Source: JAGNXB01 sp942490895
GTDB taxonomy: Bacteria; Bacteroidota; Bacteroidia; Chitinophagales; Saprospiraceae
Assembly (NCBI GenBank): GCA_942490895.1
Contig: CALNZC010000052.1
Location: 62,001-126,000 of the forward strand
DNA length: 64,000 nucleotides
Reading direction: 5' to 3'
The stretch's first letter is position 1. Each line of letters starts with the position of its first letter. The translations under genes were made by a program, and so were the position numbers. The notes beneath the pieces are model-generated. The model made no database searches. It was not told the DNA's origin and worked only from the letters and a program-made list of their open reading frames with translations. This document shows positions 9,359 through 17,549 of the stretch, piece by piece.

Positions 9359-10216
9359 ATGTTTAAACATTTTTCTCTCCTCGTAGCGACTGCCTTCTTC
9401 CTTGCTTCATGCGGCGGTGGCGCTGCTGACACGGCTGACACGGCCGGCGCAGGTGTGACTATCTCTGTTAAGGGGTCAGACACCGTGTTGCCACTGACTC
9501 AAAAAGAAGCCGAAGAATTCATGAAGGCGAATGAAGGCGCGTCCATTACCGTTGTCGGTGGCGGATCAGGAACAGGCATTACTGCACTGATGGATGGATC
9601 CACTGATATTTGTATGTCCTCCCGGGACATGAAAGTTTCCGAACGAATGAGTTTTACGGAAAAGAACATGGATATCCAGGAAATTGTCGTCGGATTTGAT
9701 GCCATTTCTGTGATCGTTCATCCCGACAACCCGGTGACTCAACTGACCCGTGAACAGATGGAAGACATCTTTACGGGTAAAATCACCAACTGGAAAGAAG
9801 TGGGTGGTACTGATGCACAGATCATTGCCTATAGCCGAGAAAGTTCATCAGGCACATACGAGTTCTTTAAGGAGCATGTCATGGCCAAGAAGAATTATGC
9901 TTCTACTGTATTGAATATGCCGGCGACTGGAGCCATCGTTCAGTCTATCAGTCAGACGACCGGTGCGATCGGATACATCGGCCTGGGGTACATGACCCCC
10001 AGTGTCAAGGCCCTTGCTGTTTCCTATGATGGCGGGCAGACACATGTGGCTCCATCTGTACAAGGCGCGAAGGACAAGACCTATCCCATTGCACGTCCAT
10101 TGTACTATTTCTACGATGCTACAAAGCAGGATCAGGTTGCCGGATTTGTAGATTACATCCTCTCACCGGAAGGCCAGAAGAATGTCGCAGAGATCGGCTA
10201 CGTCCCGGTAAATTGA
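9359..10216 (+). CDS. pstS: Phosphate ABC transporter substrate-binding protein PstS
   Basis: Binds inorganic phosphate in the periplasm and delivers it to the PstCAB importer. 285 residues, with a lipoprotein signal (FFLASCGGG, lipid-anchored Cys ~18). PstS-family ligand-binding motifs are present: KGSDTVLPLTQ near the N-terminus, GGGSGTGITALMDGSTDI with the phosphate-contacting Ser/Gly/Thr loop, and RESSSGTYEFF in the second lobe, followed by TGAIGYIGLGY. Transcribed alone: a candidate Pho box lies upstream and a strong terminator directly downstream separates it from the porin-pstCAB-phoU operon. Expected to be induced by phosphate starvation. Length and motifs are typical of the family. 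Confidence 0.95.
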   Translation: MFKHFSLLVATAFFLASCGGGAADTADTAGAGVTISVKGSDTVLPLTQKEAEEFMKANEGASITVVGGGSGTGITALMDGSTDICMSSRDMKVSERMSFTEKNMDIQEIVVGFDAISVIVHPDNPVTQLTREQMEDIFTGKITNWKEVGGTDAQIIAYSRESSSGTYEFFKEHVMAKKNYASTVLNMPATGAIVQSISQTTGAIGYIGLGYMTPSVKALAVSYDGGQTHVAPSVQGAKDKTYPIARPLYYFYDATKQDQVAGFVDYILSPEGQKNVAEIGYVPVN

Positions 10217-10240
10217 TGAATTGATCCCTGATTTCAGGAA

Positions 10241-10278
10241 AAAAGGGGGGAGGCGTCTGCAGACGCCTCCCCCTTTTT
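10241..10278 (+). terminator. Rho-independent terminator after pstS
   Basis: Near-perfect palindrome AAGGGGGAGGCGTCTG / CAGACGCCTCCCCCTT, running into TTTTT, 25 bases after the pstS stop. It probably makes pstS a single-gene transcript. Confidence 0.9.
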
Positions 10279-10331
10279 AATTTCCGTGTATCGGCGGCTT
10301 AACTTAAACTTAATATTGATCGCTATACTTC
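10277..10331 (+). promoter_or_regulatory. Candidate Pho box upstream of the porin-pstCAB-phoU operon
   Basis: TTAAT (10277), TTAAC (10299) and TTAAT (10310) fall on one 11-base register; the intermediate position at 10288 (GTATCG) does not match, and the first overlaps the T-tail of the pstS terminator. A weak -7-like TACTTCCT is at 10326. Weaker than the two other sites, but in the expected place, 70-105 bases before the porin start. Confidence 0.4.
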
Positions 10332-10382
10332 CTGCTCCGGCATCCCGACTTTTGCGCCAGCTTCTTTTAATACACATACACT

Positions 10383-11612
10383 ATGAAAAATCGAATCGGA
10401 ATAGCCTCCGCGCTATTCATGGTGATGACTATGTTCAGCATGGTCAATGCTCAAGCCCCTCTCGTCAAACTCCAATTAGGTAAAGGCCTTCAGATCATGG
10501 CCGCTGACTCTTCGATGTCGATGAAAATGACATTTCGAATGCAGAGTCTTTTCGAAACCGAACGCGATCTGGGCGAAGGTGATGAATGGGCGACTTCCTT
10601 TCTGGTCCGTCGATCACGTCTCAAATTTGATGGATGGGCCTATCATCCCAACCTGGTATATAAGGTAGAGTTAGCGCTATCCAATCGAGACCTGAGTAGT
10701 TCAGCTGATCTCTCCCAGACCAGTGGAGCACCAAAGATCATCCTGGATGCAGCGATCAAATGGAAAATGAATAAATATTTCACTTTGTGGGCCGGACAAA
10801 CCAAACTGCCGGGCAACCGGGAACGGGTTGTCTCGTCACAGAATCTACAGTTGGTGGACCGTAGCCGGGTCAACAGCTTGTTTAATATTGATCGGGATAT
10901 TGGATTGCAGTTGCATAGCAAATTCAAAGCCGGCAACATGGTGATCAAGCCTATTCTTTCCTGGTCACTAGGAGAAGGTCGCAACATTACCATTGACAAT
11001 GAAGGGGGCTACGAATACGTAGGTCGCCTGGAATTCCTACCCATGGGTGAATTTGCAGGAAAAGGAGATTACCTCCAATCGGATTTTGCCCGGGAGGTTA
11101 CGCCAAAGTTGTCCTTGGGTGCCACCTATTCATTCAACGAGGGTACACCTCGCCAATCGGCGACCGGACGATTCCTGGTCGACTCTACTGGTGGATTCTT
11201 CCATCATGACTTGCAAACGATTTTGGTGGATGGTGTACTCAAGTATAGAGGGTTCTCTTTTATAAGTGAATATGCCCATCGGACTGTTACAGATATGGAT
11301 ATCCCGGAAGAACCAGAAGATTATCCCGTTGATCTCATCGACGATAACAACCGGACCTATACCACCGGTTATGGCATCATGTTCCAATCCGGATACCTCT
11401 TCCCCAGCAACTGGGAAATAGCCGGTCGCTATACTTACGTCAAACCAGATTCCGGACAGAGCTTTCGTGAAACAACCGAATACACACTGGGCATTTCCAA
11501 GTACCTCGTTGGGAACAGTCTGAAAATCCAAACGGATATCAGTCTGAGTGAGAGCCCCGGTGTTGAAGACCAGCATTTGCGCTATCGTCTTCAGATGGAA
11601 TTGGGCTTTTAA
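10383..11612 (+). CDS. Phosphate-selective porin O/P-like outer-membrane protein
   Basis: Probable outer-membrane beta-barrel through which phosphate or other anions enter. 409 residues; signal peptide MKNRIGIASALFMVMTMFSMVNAQ. The body has the OprO/OprP-family pattern: FRMQSLFETERD, a conserved FLVRRSRLKFDGWAYHPN strand-turn, WAGQTKLPGNRERVVSSQNLQ and RSRVNSLFNIDRDIG, and a terminal aromatic Phe as expected for a barrel. It is the first gene of the pst operon (22 bases before pstC), which supports a role in phosphate uptake. Substrate selectivity is inferred from family and context. Confidence 0.88.
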   Translation: MKNRIGIASALFMVMTMFSMVNAQAPLVKLQLGKGLQIMAADSSMSMKMTFRMQSLFETERDLGEGDEWATSFLVRRSRLKFDGWAYHPNLVYKVELALSNRDLSSSADLSQTSGAPKIILDAAIKWKMNKYFTLWAGQTKLPGNRERVVSSQNLQLVDRSRVNSLFNIDRDIGLQLHSKFKAGNMVIKPILSWSLGEGRNITIDNEGGYEYVGRLEFLPMGEFAGKGDYLQSDFAREVTPKLSLGATYSFNEGTPRQSATGRFLVDSTGGFFHHDLQTILVDGVLKYRGFSFISEYAHRTVTDMDIPEEPEDYPVDLIDDNNRTYTTGYGIMFQSGYLFPSNWEIAGRYTYVKPDSGQSFRETTEYTLGISKYLVGNSLKIQTDISLSESPGVEDQHLRYRLQMELGF

Positions 11613-11633
11613 ACCCATAGAAAGACGAACGTG

Positions 11634-12851
11634 ATGAAGAAAATGGTCGGAAATACGAAATTGCGCAGATTCACCGAACCCGTGGTGGAAAGCCTGGTTC
11701 GTATTTCCGGCTATTCTTCAGCTTTTATTATCGTCCTGATTGTTATCTTTCTGTTCAAGGAAGGCGTCTCGTTTTTGAACATGTCCCCAGTCGAAGAGGG
11801 GTTCACATTAATTGTTCACCGGGATAATCCGGTGAACACCCTGACCACAAGTGAAATCAAAAACATATTTGACGGAAAAGAAACCAATTGGTCCCATGCC
11901 GGAGGCCAGGATGAAGCGATTCATCTGTTGACACTGGATGAATTGGCAGAAGCGTTTCCCCCCGAAGCATTCGGGGCCAAACTGGAAGGGATTCCCGGTT
12001 GCATCGATCATTACCTGGACAGTCTTCCAGGCGCAATCGGATACTTCCCGACCAAAATGATCCTGGATAAAACAGAACGGGCAAAAGCACTTGGGGTACC
12101 CGATATTTCCCTGGATGAATTCATCCTGGATGAAGAGTGGTTTCCCACAGCTGTTCCCGCTGCACAAATGGGTATCATGCCCTTACTTCTGGGTACGCTG
12201 TTAGTAGCCTTTGCCGCAATTCTCCTCTCTCTGCCCTTGGGTTTGGCTGCGGCCATTTATCTAGCCGAGATCGCCGATGAACGGGTCCGGAAAATCCTGA
12301 AGCCCGTCATTGAATTACTGGCAGGTATTCCTTCAGTCGTATACGGTTTTTTTGGACTTGTCGTCATTGTTCCCTTCGTTCAGAATACGTTTGGACTGCC
12401 TGTTGGAGAAACCGCCTTGGCCGGGAGTCTGGTGTTGGCCATCATGGCCCTCCCTACGATTATCACTGTTTCTGAAGATGCTTTAAGGACCACGCCAAGG
12501 GTCATGAAAGAGGCCTCTTTAGCGCTGGGTGCCTCCCGTTGGCAGACCATCCGAAAGGTGGTCATTCCTTATGCTTCGTCCGGGATCACGGCAGCGGCTA
12601 TTCTGGGTATCGGCAGAGCGATCGGAGAGACCATGGCTGCATTGATGGTCACAGGAAACTCTGCCATCATGCCACATTCCCTACTCCAACCCGTGCGGAC
12701 CATCCCTGCGACCATTGCGGCAGAACTTGGAGAAGCACCCTTTGGTGGATTGCATTTTAAAGCCCTCTTTGCATTAGGGTGCATATTGTTCATCATGACC
12801 CTTCTCATCAACCTGGGCGTTGAACGCGTCTCCCATCGCAGAAAACACTAG
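11634..12851 (+). CDS. pstC: Phosphate ABC transporter permease PstC with an inserted PstS-like segment
   Basis: Inner-membrane permease of the phosphate importer, 405 residues from the ATG at 11634 (a GTG at 11631 is equally in frame). After the first membrane helix (~27-42, SSAFIIVLIVIFLFKEG) there is an extracytoplasmic stretch (~53-160) that reads like part of PstS: FTLIVHRDNPVNTLT, EIKNIFDGKETNW and PGAIGYFPTKMI parallel VIVHPDNPVTQLT, MEDIFTGKITNW and TGAIGYIGLGYM in the PstS of this window. The permease domain follows (~180-400) with the EAA-type loop EASLALGASRWQTIRKVVIP and GIGRAIGETMA. Four bases before pstA. Longer than classical PstC (~310-320 residues) because of this insert. Confidence 0.93.
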   Translation: MKKMVGNTKLRRFTEPVVESLVRISGYSSAFIIVLIVIFLFKEGVSFLNMSPVEEGFTLIVHRDNPVNTLTTSEIKNIFDGKETNWSHAGGQDEAIHLLTLDELAEAFPPEAFGAKLEGIPGCIDHYLDSLPGAIGYFPTKMILDKTERAKALGVPDISLDEFILDEEWFPTAVPAAQMGIMPLLLGTLLVAFAAILLSLPLGLAAAIYLAEIADERVRKILKPVIELLAGIPSVVYGFFGLVVIVPFVQNTFGLPVGETALAGSLVLAIMALPTIITVSEDALRTTPRVMKEASLALGASRWQTIRKVVIPYASSGITAAAILGIGRAIGETMAALMVTGNSAIMPHSLLQPVRTIPATIAAELGEAPFGGLHFKALFALGCILFIMTLLINLGVERVSHRRKH

Positions 12852-12854
12852 GCC

Positions 12855-13733
12855 ATGGAATTTCCGAAAAGAGCAGACCAACGAAAGCGGATCACCCAAA
12901 GTATTATGTTCTGGATTGCCCGGAGCATCAGTTACGGCATCGTGGCCATCCTTTTTCTCATTCTCTTTTTTATTGTTCGTCAGGGTATCGAGGTCATCAG
13001 CTGGGAATTTCTGACGACTTCTCCAAGGGATGGCATGACCAAAGGGGGCATCTTCCCGGCCATTGTGGGCACCTTCTATCTGGTCATCGGCAGCATGCTA
13101 TTTGCCGTTCCTATCGGGGTGATGGCTGGCATTTATGTTCATGAATATGCCAAGGCAGGACCCGTAAAACGGTTTATCCGCATCATGACAGACAATCTGG
13201 CGGGCGTTCCGAGTATTATTTTTGGATTGTTTGGAATGTCCCTTTTTGTCAATCAAATGAATTTTGGCACCTCCATTCTGGCGGGATCGTTAACTCTCGG
13301 ATTACTCGCTCTTCCCATCGTGATCCGCACCACCGAGGAAGCCTTGATCTCCGTAGCGGATCATTATCGTCATGCCAGTCTGGCTCTGGGCGCTACCCAA
13401 TGGTATACGGTCAGAAAGGTCGTCCTGCCAATCGCCATGCCGAATATTCTGACTGGATTGATCCTGGCTGTCGGACGTGTTTCCGGAGAGACCGCACCTA
13501 TCCTGTTTACAGTTGCTGCCTATTTTCTTCCGAAATTGCCTTCCGGAGTCCTCGATCAATGTATGGCCCTGCCCTATCATCTCTATGTGATCGCCACCAG
13601 CGGTACACAGATCGAAGCCTCCCGGCCTATGGCTTATGGCACTGCCCTGGTCTTGATTGTGATCGTCCTCATCGTCAACCTGTTCGCAGCGGGTCTGCGT
13701 AACTATCTGGGGAAAAAAGTAAAAATGAACTAA
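12855..13733 (+). CDS. pstA: Phosphate ABC transporter permease PstA
   Basis: Second permease subunit of the PstSCAB importer, 292 residues. N-terminal helix (~23-43), then GGIFPAIVGTFYLVIGSMLFAV-type helices (split here by family pattern), the core loop HASLALGATQWYTVRKVVLP that docks on PstB, and AVGRVSGETAPILFTVAAYF typical of PstA. Starts 4 bases after pstC and ends 8 bases before pstB, so clearly one transcript. No unusual insertion compared with PstC. Confidence 0.95.
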   Translation: MEFPKRADQRKRITQSIMFWIARSISYGIVAILFLILFFIVRQGIEVISWEFLTTSPRDGMTKGGIFPAIVGTFYLVIGSMLFAVPIGVMAGIYVHEYAKAGPVKRFIRIMTDNLAGVPSIIFGLFGMSLFVNQMNFGTSILAGSLTLGLLALPIVIRTTEEALISVADHYRHASLALGATQWYTVRKVVLPIAMPNILTGLILAVGRVSGETAPILFTVAAYFLPKLPSGVLDQCMALPYHLYVIATSGTQIEASRPMAYGTALVLIVIVLIVNLFAAGLRNYLGKKVKMN

Positions 13734-13740
13734 TCCTTGC

Positions 13741-14496
13741 ATGAGTAAGATCGAAACAAAAAACGTCCACCTGTATTACCAGGACTTTCATGCGCTGAAA
13801 GGGATATCCATGGCCATAGAACCGAATTCAGTCACAGCACTGATCGGCCCTTCCGGTTGTGGAAAATCAACGTACCTCCGGTTGTTTAATCGGATGAACG
13901 ATCTGATCGAAGGAGTGCGCATAGAGGGCGAAGTACTCATTGACAGTAAGGACATCTATAAAATTAAAAAACAGGAGATCGATCATTTGCGCCGTAGTGT
14001 GGGAATGGTCTTTCAAAAACCCAATCCTTTCCCGAAGAGTATTTTCGAAAATGTCGCCTACGGCTTGCGGGTGAACGGCATTACAGACCGACCATTCATT
14101 GAATCCAAGGTCGAAGAGTCATTGCAGCAAGCAGCTCTATGGGATGAGGTCAAAGATAAATTAAAAAAATCCGCCTTTGAATTATCCGGCGGCCAACAAC
14201 AACGTCTCTGTATTGCCCGCGCACTGGCTATCGAACCATCCATCATTCTGATGGATGAACCGGCATCCGCTCTCGACCCGATCTCTACGGGTAAGATCGA
14301 AGATCTGATCTTCGAATTGAAAAAAGATTATACCATCATGATCGTGACCCATAACATGCAACAGGCTGGACGGGTCAGTGATTATACAGCGTTCTTCTAT
14401 CTGGGCAATCTCATCGAATTTGATACCACCAAGAAGATCTTTACCACACCAAATAAACAAGAAACAGAAAATTACATTTCAGGTCGTTTTGGATAA
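13741..14496 (+). CDS. pstB: Phosphate ABC transporter ATP-binding protein PstB
   Basis: Cytoplasmic ATPase driving phosphate import, 251 residues, the usual PstB length. Walker A GPSGCGKST (~38-46), Q-loop VFQKPNPFPKS, signature LSGGQQQR, Walker B IILMDEPASALDP, and the H-loop in IVTHNMQQAGRVSDYTAFF. The Q-loop FQKPNPFPKS is characteristic of PstB. Follows pstA by 8 bases and precedes phoU by 27. Confidence 0.97.
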   Translation: MSKIETKNVHLYYQDFHALKGISMAIEPNSVTALIGPSGCGKSTYLRLFNRMNDLIEGVRIEGEVLIDSKDIYKIKKQEIDHLRRSVGMVFQKPNPFPKSIFENVAYGLRVNGITDRPFIESKVEESLQQAALWDEVKDKLKKSAFELSGGQQQRLCIARALAIEPSIILMDEPASALDPISTGKIEDLIFELKKDYTIMIVTHNMQQAGRVSDYTAFFYLGNLIEFDTTKKIFTTPNKQETENYISGRFG

Positions 14497-14522
14497 ATAC
14501 CATCCCACATTAACATGCACTC

Positions 14523-15197
14523 ATGACTCATCTGGACACTGAATTAACGGAATTAAAAGACAACATCATAGAGATGTGGAACCTGGTCATCAACCAGATG
14601 ATCAAGGGAGAAGAGGCCCTTCGAACGTTTGACCGTGACCTGGCACGGGAAGTGGTGGAAACGGAGAAGCGGGTCAATATGTTCGAGTTGAAGATCGACA
14701 AGGATTGCGAAAACATCTTTGCCCTTTTCCAACCCGTCGCAACCGACCTTCGTCTGATCCTGGCCTCACTCAAAATCAACAACAACCTCGAGCGTATCGG
14801 TGATATTGCAGCCAGTGTAGCAGAGTTCACTTTACGTGCAGACAAGGATTTTAATAAAGATATTCTCGAGCGCACCAAGATCTTCGAAATGTATGCCATT
14901 GCTCGTGAAATGCTGGCGGATACTCTCGAAGCATTTGACCAGGAAGACACCCGACTGGCTCGCACCATGTTCAACCGCGATAGTCATCTGGATGAATTGG
15001 ATGGCCGGGCATTAGATGTCCTCTCTGCCAGTATTACAGAAGTTCCGGATCAGGTCAGAAATAATCTCCTGGTCATGTCCATGGTCCATAAACTGGAACG
15101 CGTCGGCGACCAGACAAAAAATATTGCCGAAGAAATTATCTTTTACTTCGAGGCCAAGGTGCTCCGGCATAAAAAGAGGAAGGATAAGCTGAAGTGA
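14523..15197 (+). CDS. phoU: Phosphate signalling / uptake regulator PhoU
   Basis: Cytoplasmic negative regulator linking Pst transport to the PhoR-PhoB type two-component system. 224 residues of two three-helix PhoU bundles, each with the metal-binding E/DxxxD pattern: RVNMFELKIDKDCENIF and ERIGDIAASVAEF in the first half, DSHLDELDGRALDVL and ERVGDQTKNIAEEI in the second. Last gene of the operon. No phoR/phoB pair is in the window. Confidence 0.95.
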   Translation: MTHLDTELTELKDNIIEMWNLVINQMIKGEEALRTFDRDLAREVVETEKRVNMFELKIDKDCENIFALFQPVATDLRLILASLKINNNLERIGDIAASVAEFTLRADKDFNKDILERTKIFEMYAIAREMLADTLEAFDQEDTRLARTMFNRDSHLDELDGRALDVLSASITEVPDQVRNNLLVMSMVHKLERVGDQTKNIAEEIIFYFEAKVLRHKKRKDKLK

Positions 15198-15204
15198 AGT
15201 ATTG

Positions 15205-15430
15205 AGTGGAGGAGTTTGGAGTGGAGGCTTGCCCGCCGAAGCTTTAGCGTAGGAGGGAGTCGAGGAGGAAAACGCTAAGGCGCTAAGACGCCAAGATTTT
15301 TAGACTGCCTTTTCCCGAAGAAGATTTAGCCCAGGGTTTTAACCCTGGGATTTTAAGTTCAAACCCCTCTTCGGAAACCATTTTAATGGTTTTGCTTTCA
15401 AATAATCCATCCTGGCACATCAGCCGCTAG
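15205..15430. repeat. Intergenic direct repeat, copy 1 (~225 bp)
   Basis: Two blocks: GGAGTTTGGAGTGGAGGCTT with GCTTTAGCGTAGGAGG, and a block from TTTTTAGACTG to CATCAGCCG that contains the palindromes CCCAGGGTTTTAACCCTGGG (15330-15349) and AAACCATTTTAATGGTTT. The second block is nearly identical to 15609-15742. This fills the region after phoU; no RNA gene was recognised. Confidence 0.8.
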
Positions 15431-15513
15431 TCAATCGAAGGATAACGTTTATTCGGTTATGGGTTTATTCGTTAAACGTTTTATAAACCCGTCGCTAAAG
15501 GAGGGCCAAAAAA

Positions 15514-15743
15514 AGTGGAGGAGTTTGGAGGGAGGCTTCCCCGCCGAAGCTTTAGCGTAGGAGGGGATTCGAGGGAGGAAAACACTAAGTTTATGCAAAG
15601 GCGCTCCGATTTTTAGACTGACTTTTCTCGAAGAAGATTTAGCCCAGGGTTTTAACCCTGGGATTTTAAGTTCAAACCCCTCTTCGGAAACCATTTTAAT
15701 GGTTTTGCTTTCAAATAATCCATCCTGGCACCTCAGCCGATAG
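15514..15743. repeat. Intergenic direct repeat, copy 2 (~225 bp)
   Basis: Second tandem-oriented copy of 15205-15430, starting ~309 bases later. The ~85-base spacer contains GTTTATTCGGTTATGGG and related AT-rich palindromic text. The right edge abuts the stop of the small lipoprotein gene at 15753. Confidence 0.8.
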
Positions 15744-15752
15744 CCAGCCTGC

Positions 15753-15986
15753 CTATGGCTCCACACACATGATCCAGATATCATTGCCATTTTCCAACCA
15801 TGGGCCGGGCAAAATTCCTCTGCCAGTGGTATTTGGGTTGATCCAGCATGTGTCATGATACCAGACTTTGGAGTCGACCTCATATTTTACAGCTGACTGC
15901 CATTCATCCTGGCAATTGCAATAGCTATCCTTTTTACAGCCATACCCCAATGCCAGAAAGATGCAGATTAACATCACAATCTTCAT
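15753..15986 (-). CDS. Small Cys-rich lipoprotein with chitin-binding-module-like C-terminus
   Basis: 77 residues from the ATG at 15986 (MKIVMLICIF); an in-frame ATG at 16004 would add six residues. A clear lipoprotein signal ends in LGYGC, followed by KKDSYCNC. The mature part has the spacing of type 3 chitin-binding / CBM5-12 modules: an aromatic WQSAVKYEVDSKVWYHDTCW, then PNTTGRGILPGPW and NDIW. Family membership is my reading of aromatic spacing only. It stands alone between a repeat and the convergently organised TonB-receptor operon; no clear promoter was seen. Confidence 0.5.
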   Translation of the reverse strand: MKIVMLICIFLALGYGCKKDSYCNCQDEWQSAVKYEVDSKVWYHDTCWINPNTTGRGILPGPWLENGNDIWIMCVEP

Positions 15987-16086
15987 ATCAAGATGATTTT
16001 CCATCTGTTTAATACGACCAATACACCGAATATAGTATTCAGGAGTTATTGAACCGAGCGGCGCCGGATTCTCCGCTGAGCTGTAA

Positions 16087-16122
16087 AGAAAAAGGAGCCC
16101 CGTTTTTCAACGAAGCCCCTTT
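16087..16122 (-). terminator. Terminator of the T9SS/TonB-receptor transcript
   Basis: On the minus strand: AGGGGCTTCGTT / AACGGGGCTCCT (paired with three G-U pairs), loop GAAA, followed by TTTTTCTTT. Located 26 bases after the receptor stop at 16148. Confidence 0.75.
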
Positions 16123-16147
16123 CCTAATCTGGTGCATCTTATTTGGC

Positions 16148-17542
16148 TCAGGGAATCTGGTAAGCCAGTGAAAAACCGAGGGTCCGACCGATCTGATACT
16201 GAGAGTAGACAAATTCATTCGTCGCCCCCTGACCATTTGTGAATGTAGAGGCCGTCCGATACACGGCATCCAGGAGATTGGTACCGGTAAAGCCAAGGCT
16301 GATCCCGTTCTGGAAACGCTTGGTAACCGACAGATCCAGGCTATGTCTGGATTGCTCAAAAATATCCGGAGTCCCTTCTCGTCCAACATACGCCAACCGA
16401 TCTCCAAATAGATTATAGGAGATGATCGCATCCCAACCAAAATCCGTATTGGTATATCCCAGGTTCGCATTGATAATATACGGGCTTTGCCCCTGAAAAG
16501 GGCGCGTGTCAGCCGCACCGGGGTCCACCATCTGAATGACATCCAACTCTATCTGCGGGATATCTACAATTGAATGGATGAGGGACAAATTAGCTCCCAC
16601 CTTGAAGTCACGCAAAGCCCTTGAAATAAAACCAAGGTTGCGACGGAATTCCAATTCCAGCCCATAGACCATCGCGTGATCGACATTTCGGAAGGAGAAT
16701 TCAGGATTGGAAGCCGGTGTGAATGATCGGACGATCGGGTCTTTAAAATCCTTCAGATACAGACTCGCCGCAAATAATTCTCCAGCCTCACGAAACCACT
16801 CCCAGCGCAGATCCAGATTGGTGATCCGCGTCCGTTGCAAATTGGTATTTCCCAGGAAAATCGCATCCCCGATAAATTCAAAGGATGCGAACGGGGCCAT
16901 TTCCCGCATATTCGGTCTAGCTAGTGTATTGCTGTATCCTGCGCGCAGATTCATATCCGGGGTCAGACTGTACACGAGGGATACCGCAGGCAGAAAATCA
17001 ATTGTATCAATTTTTCCGACAGGAAGGTTCTCATTCCCACTGACCACTTCCATGTCTGTGGTCTCGATCCGTAGGCCTCCGACCACTTTGAGCCGTGGCA
17101 AGACCTGGAGATTAGCCATTCCATAAGCAGCCATCACATTGGAAGAACCGGTGTAGGCATTTTCCGGACGAGTATCTTCGTTGATATAATTCCCGATATA
17201 GTTGACCCCTTTGGTATCATCTGTTTTATACACGCCTGTATTTCCAGGACCAAAAAACAGATCCGGGTTGCCCTGATAAGGCTGTCCTCCATACGTTCCA
17301 GTCCGAAGCGTCATGACATAGCGGCGTTCAGAAAAGTTTCGCTCCATGCCCGTATAGGCACCTCCGAATTTCAATTTTGAACCACGCAGATACCCCTTGT
17401 CAATCGGGAATGAAAGATCCACATGCGCTTCTACCTGATCATCCTGCAATTGGCGGAAATAATGGGCTGGCAGATTATAAGCGGCCTGGGTGATGGCCCA
17501 GGTCTGTTCTTCCGGATTGTATTCGTTGGCAAAAATGCGCAT
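16148..17542 (-). CDS. TonB-dependent receptor, C-terminal part (frameshifted gene)
   Basis: Encodes most of the 22-strand outer-membrane barrel of a TonB receptor: features include LRAGYSNTLARPNMREMAPF, RRNLGFISRAL and the terminal strand ending GFSLAYQIP. The ATG at 17542 is internal: the frame is open upstream and reads AYTQSNQDEPDMRIFANEYN, a standard receptor motif. It continues the protein encoded at 17550-19016 after a one-base frame change in the C-run at 17577-17580. With one base fewer there the two parts join into a 955-residue receptor. On its own this fragment has no signal peptide or plug and would not be functional. Confidence 0.85.
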   Translation of the reverse strand: MRIFANEYNPEEQTWAITQAAYNLPAHYFRQLQDDQVEAHVDLSFPIDKGYLRGSKLKFGGAYTGMERNFSERRYVMTLRTGTYGGQPYQGNPDLFFGPGNTGVYKTDDTKGVNYIGNYINEDTRPENAYTGSSNVMAAYGMANLQVLPRLKVVGGLRIETTDMEVVSGNENLPVGKIDTIDFLPAVSLVYSLTPDMNLRAGYSNTLARPNMREMAPFASFEFIGDAIFLGNTNLQRTRITNLDLRWEWFREAGELFAASLYLKDFKDPIVRSFTPASNPEFSFRNVDHAMVYGLELEFRRNLGFISRALRDFKVGANLSLIHSIVDIPQIELDVIQMVDPGAADTRPFQGQSPYIINANLGYTNTDFGWDAIISYNLFGDRLAYVGREGTPDIFEQSRHSLDLSVTKRFQNGISLGFTGTNLLDAVYRTASTFTNGQGATNEFVYSQYQIGRTLGFSLAYQIP

Positions 17543-17549
17543 GTCCGGT

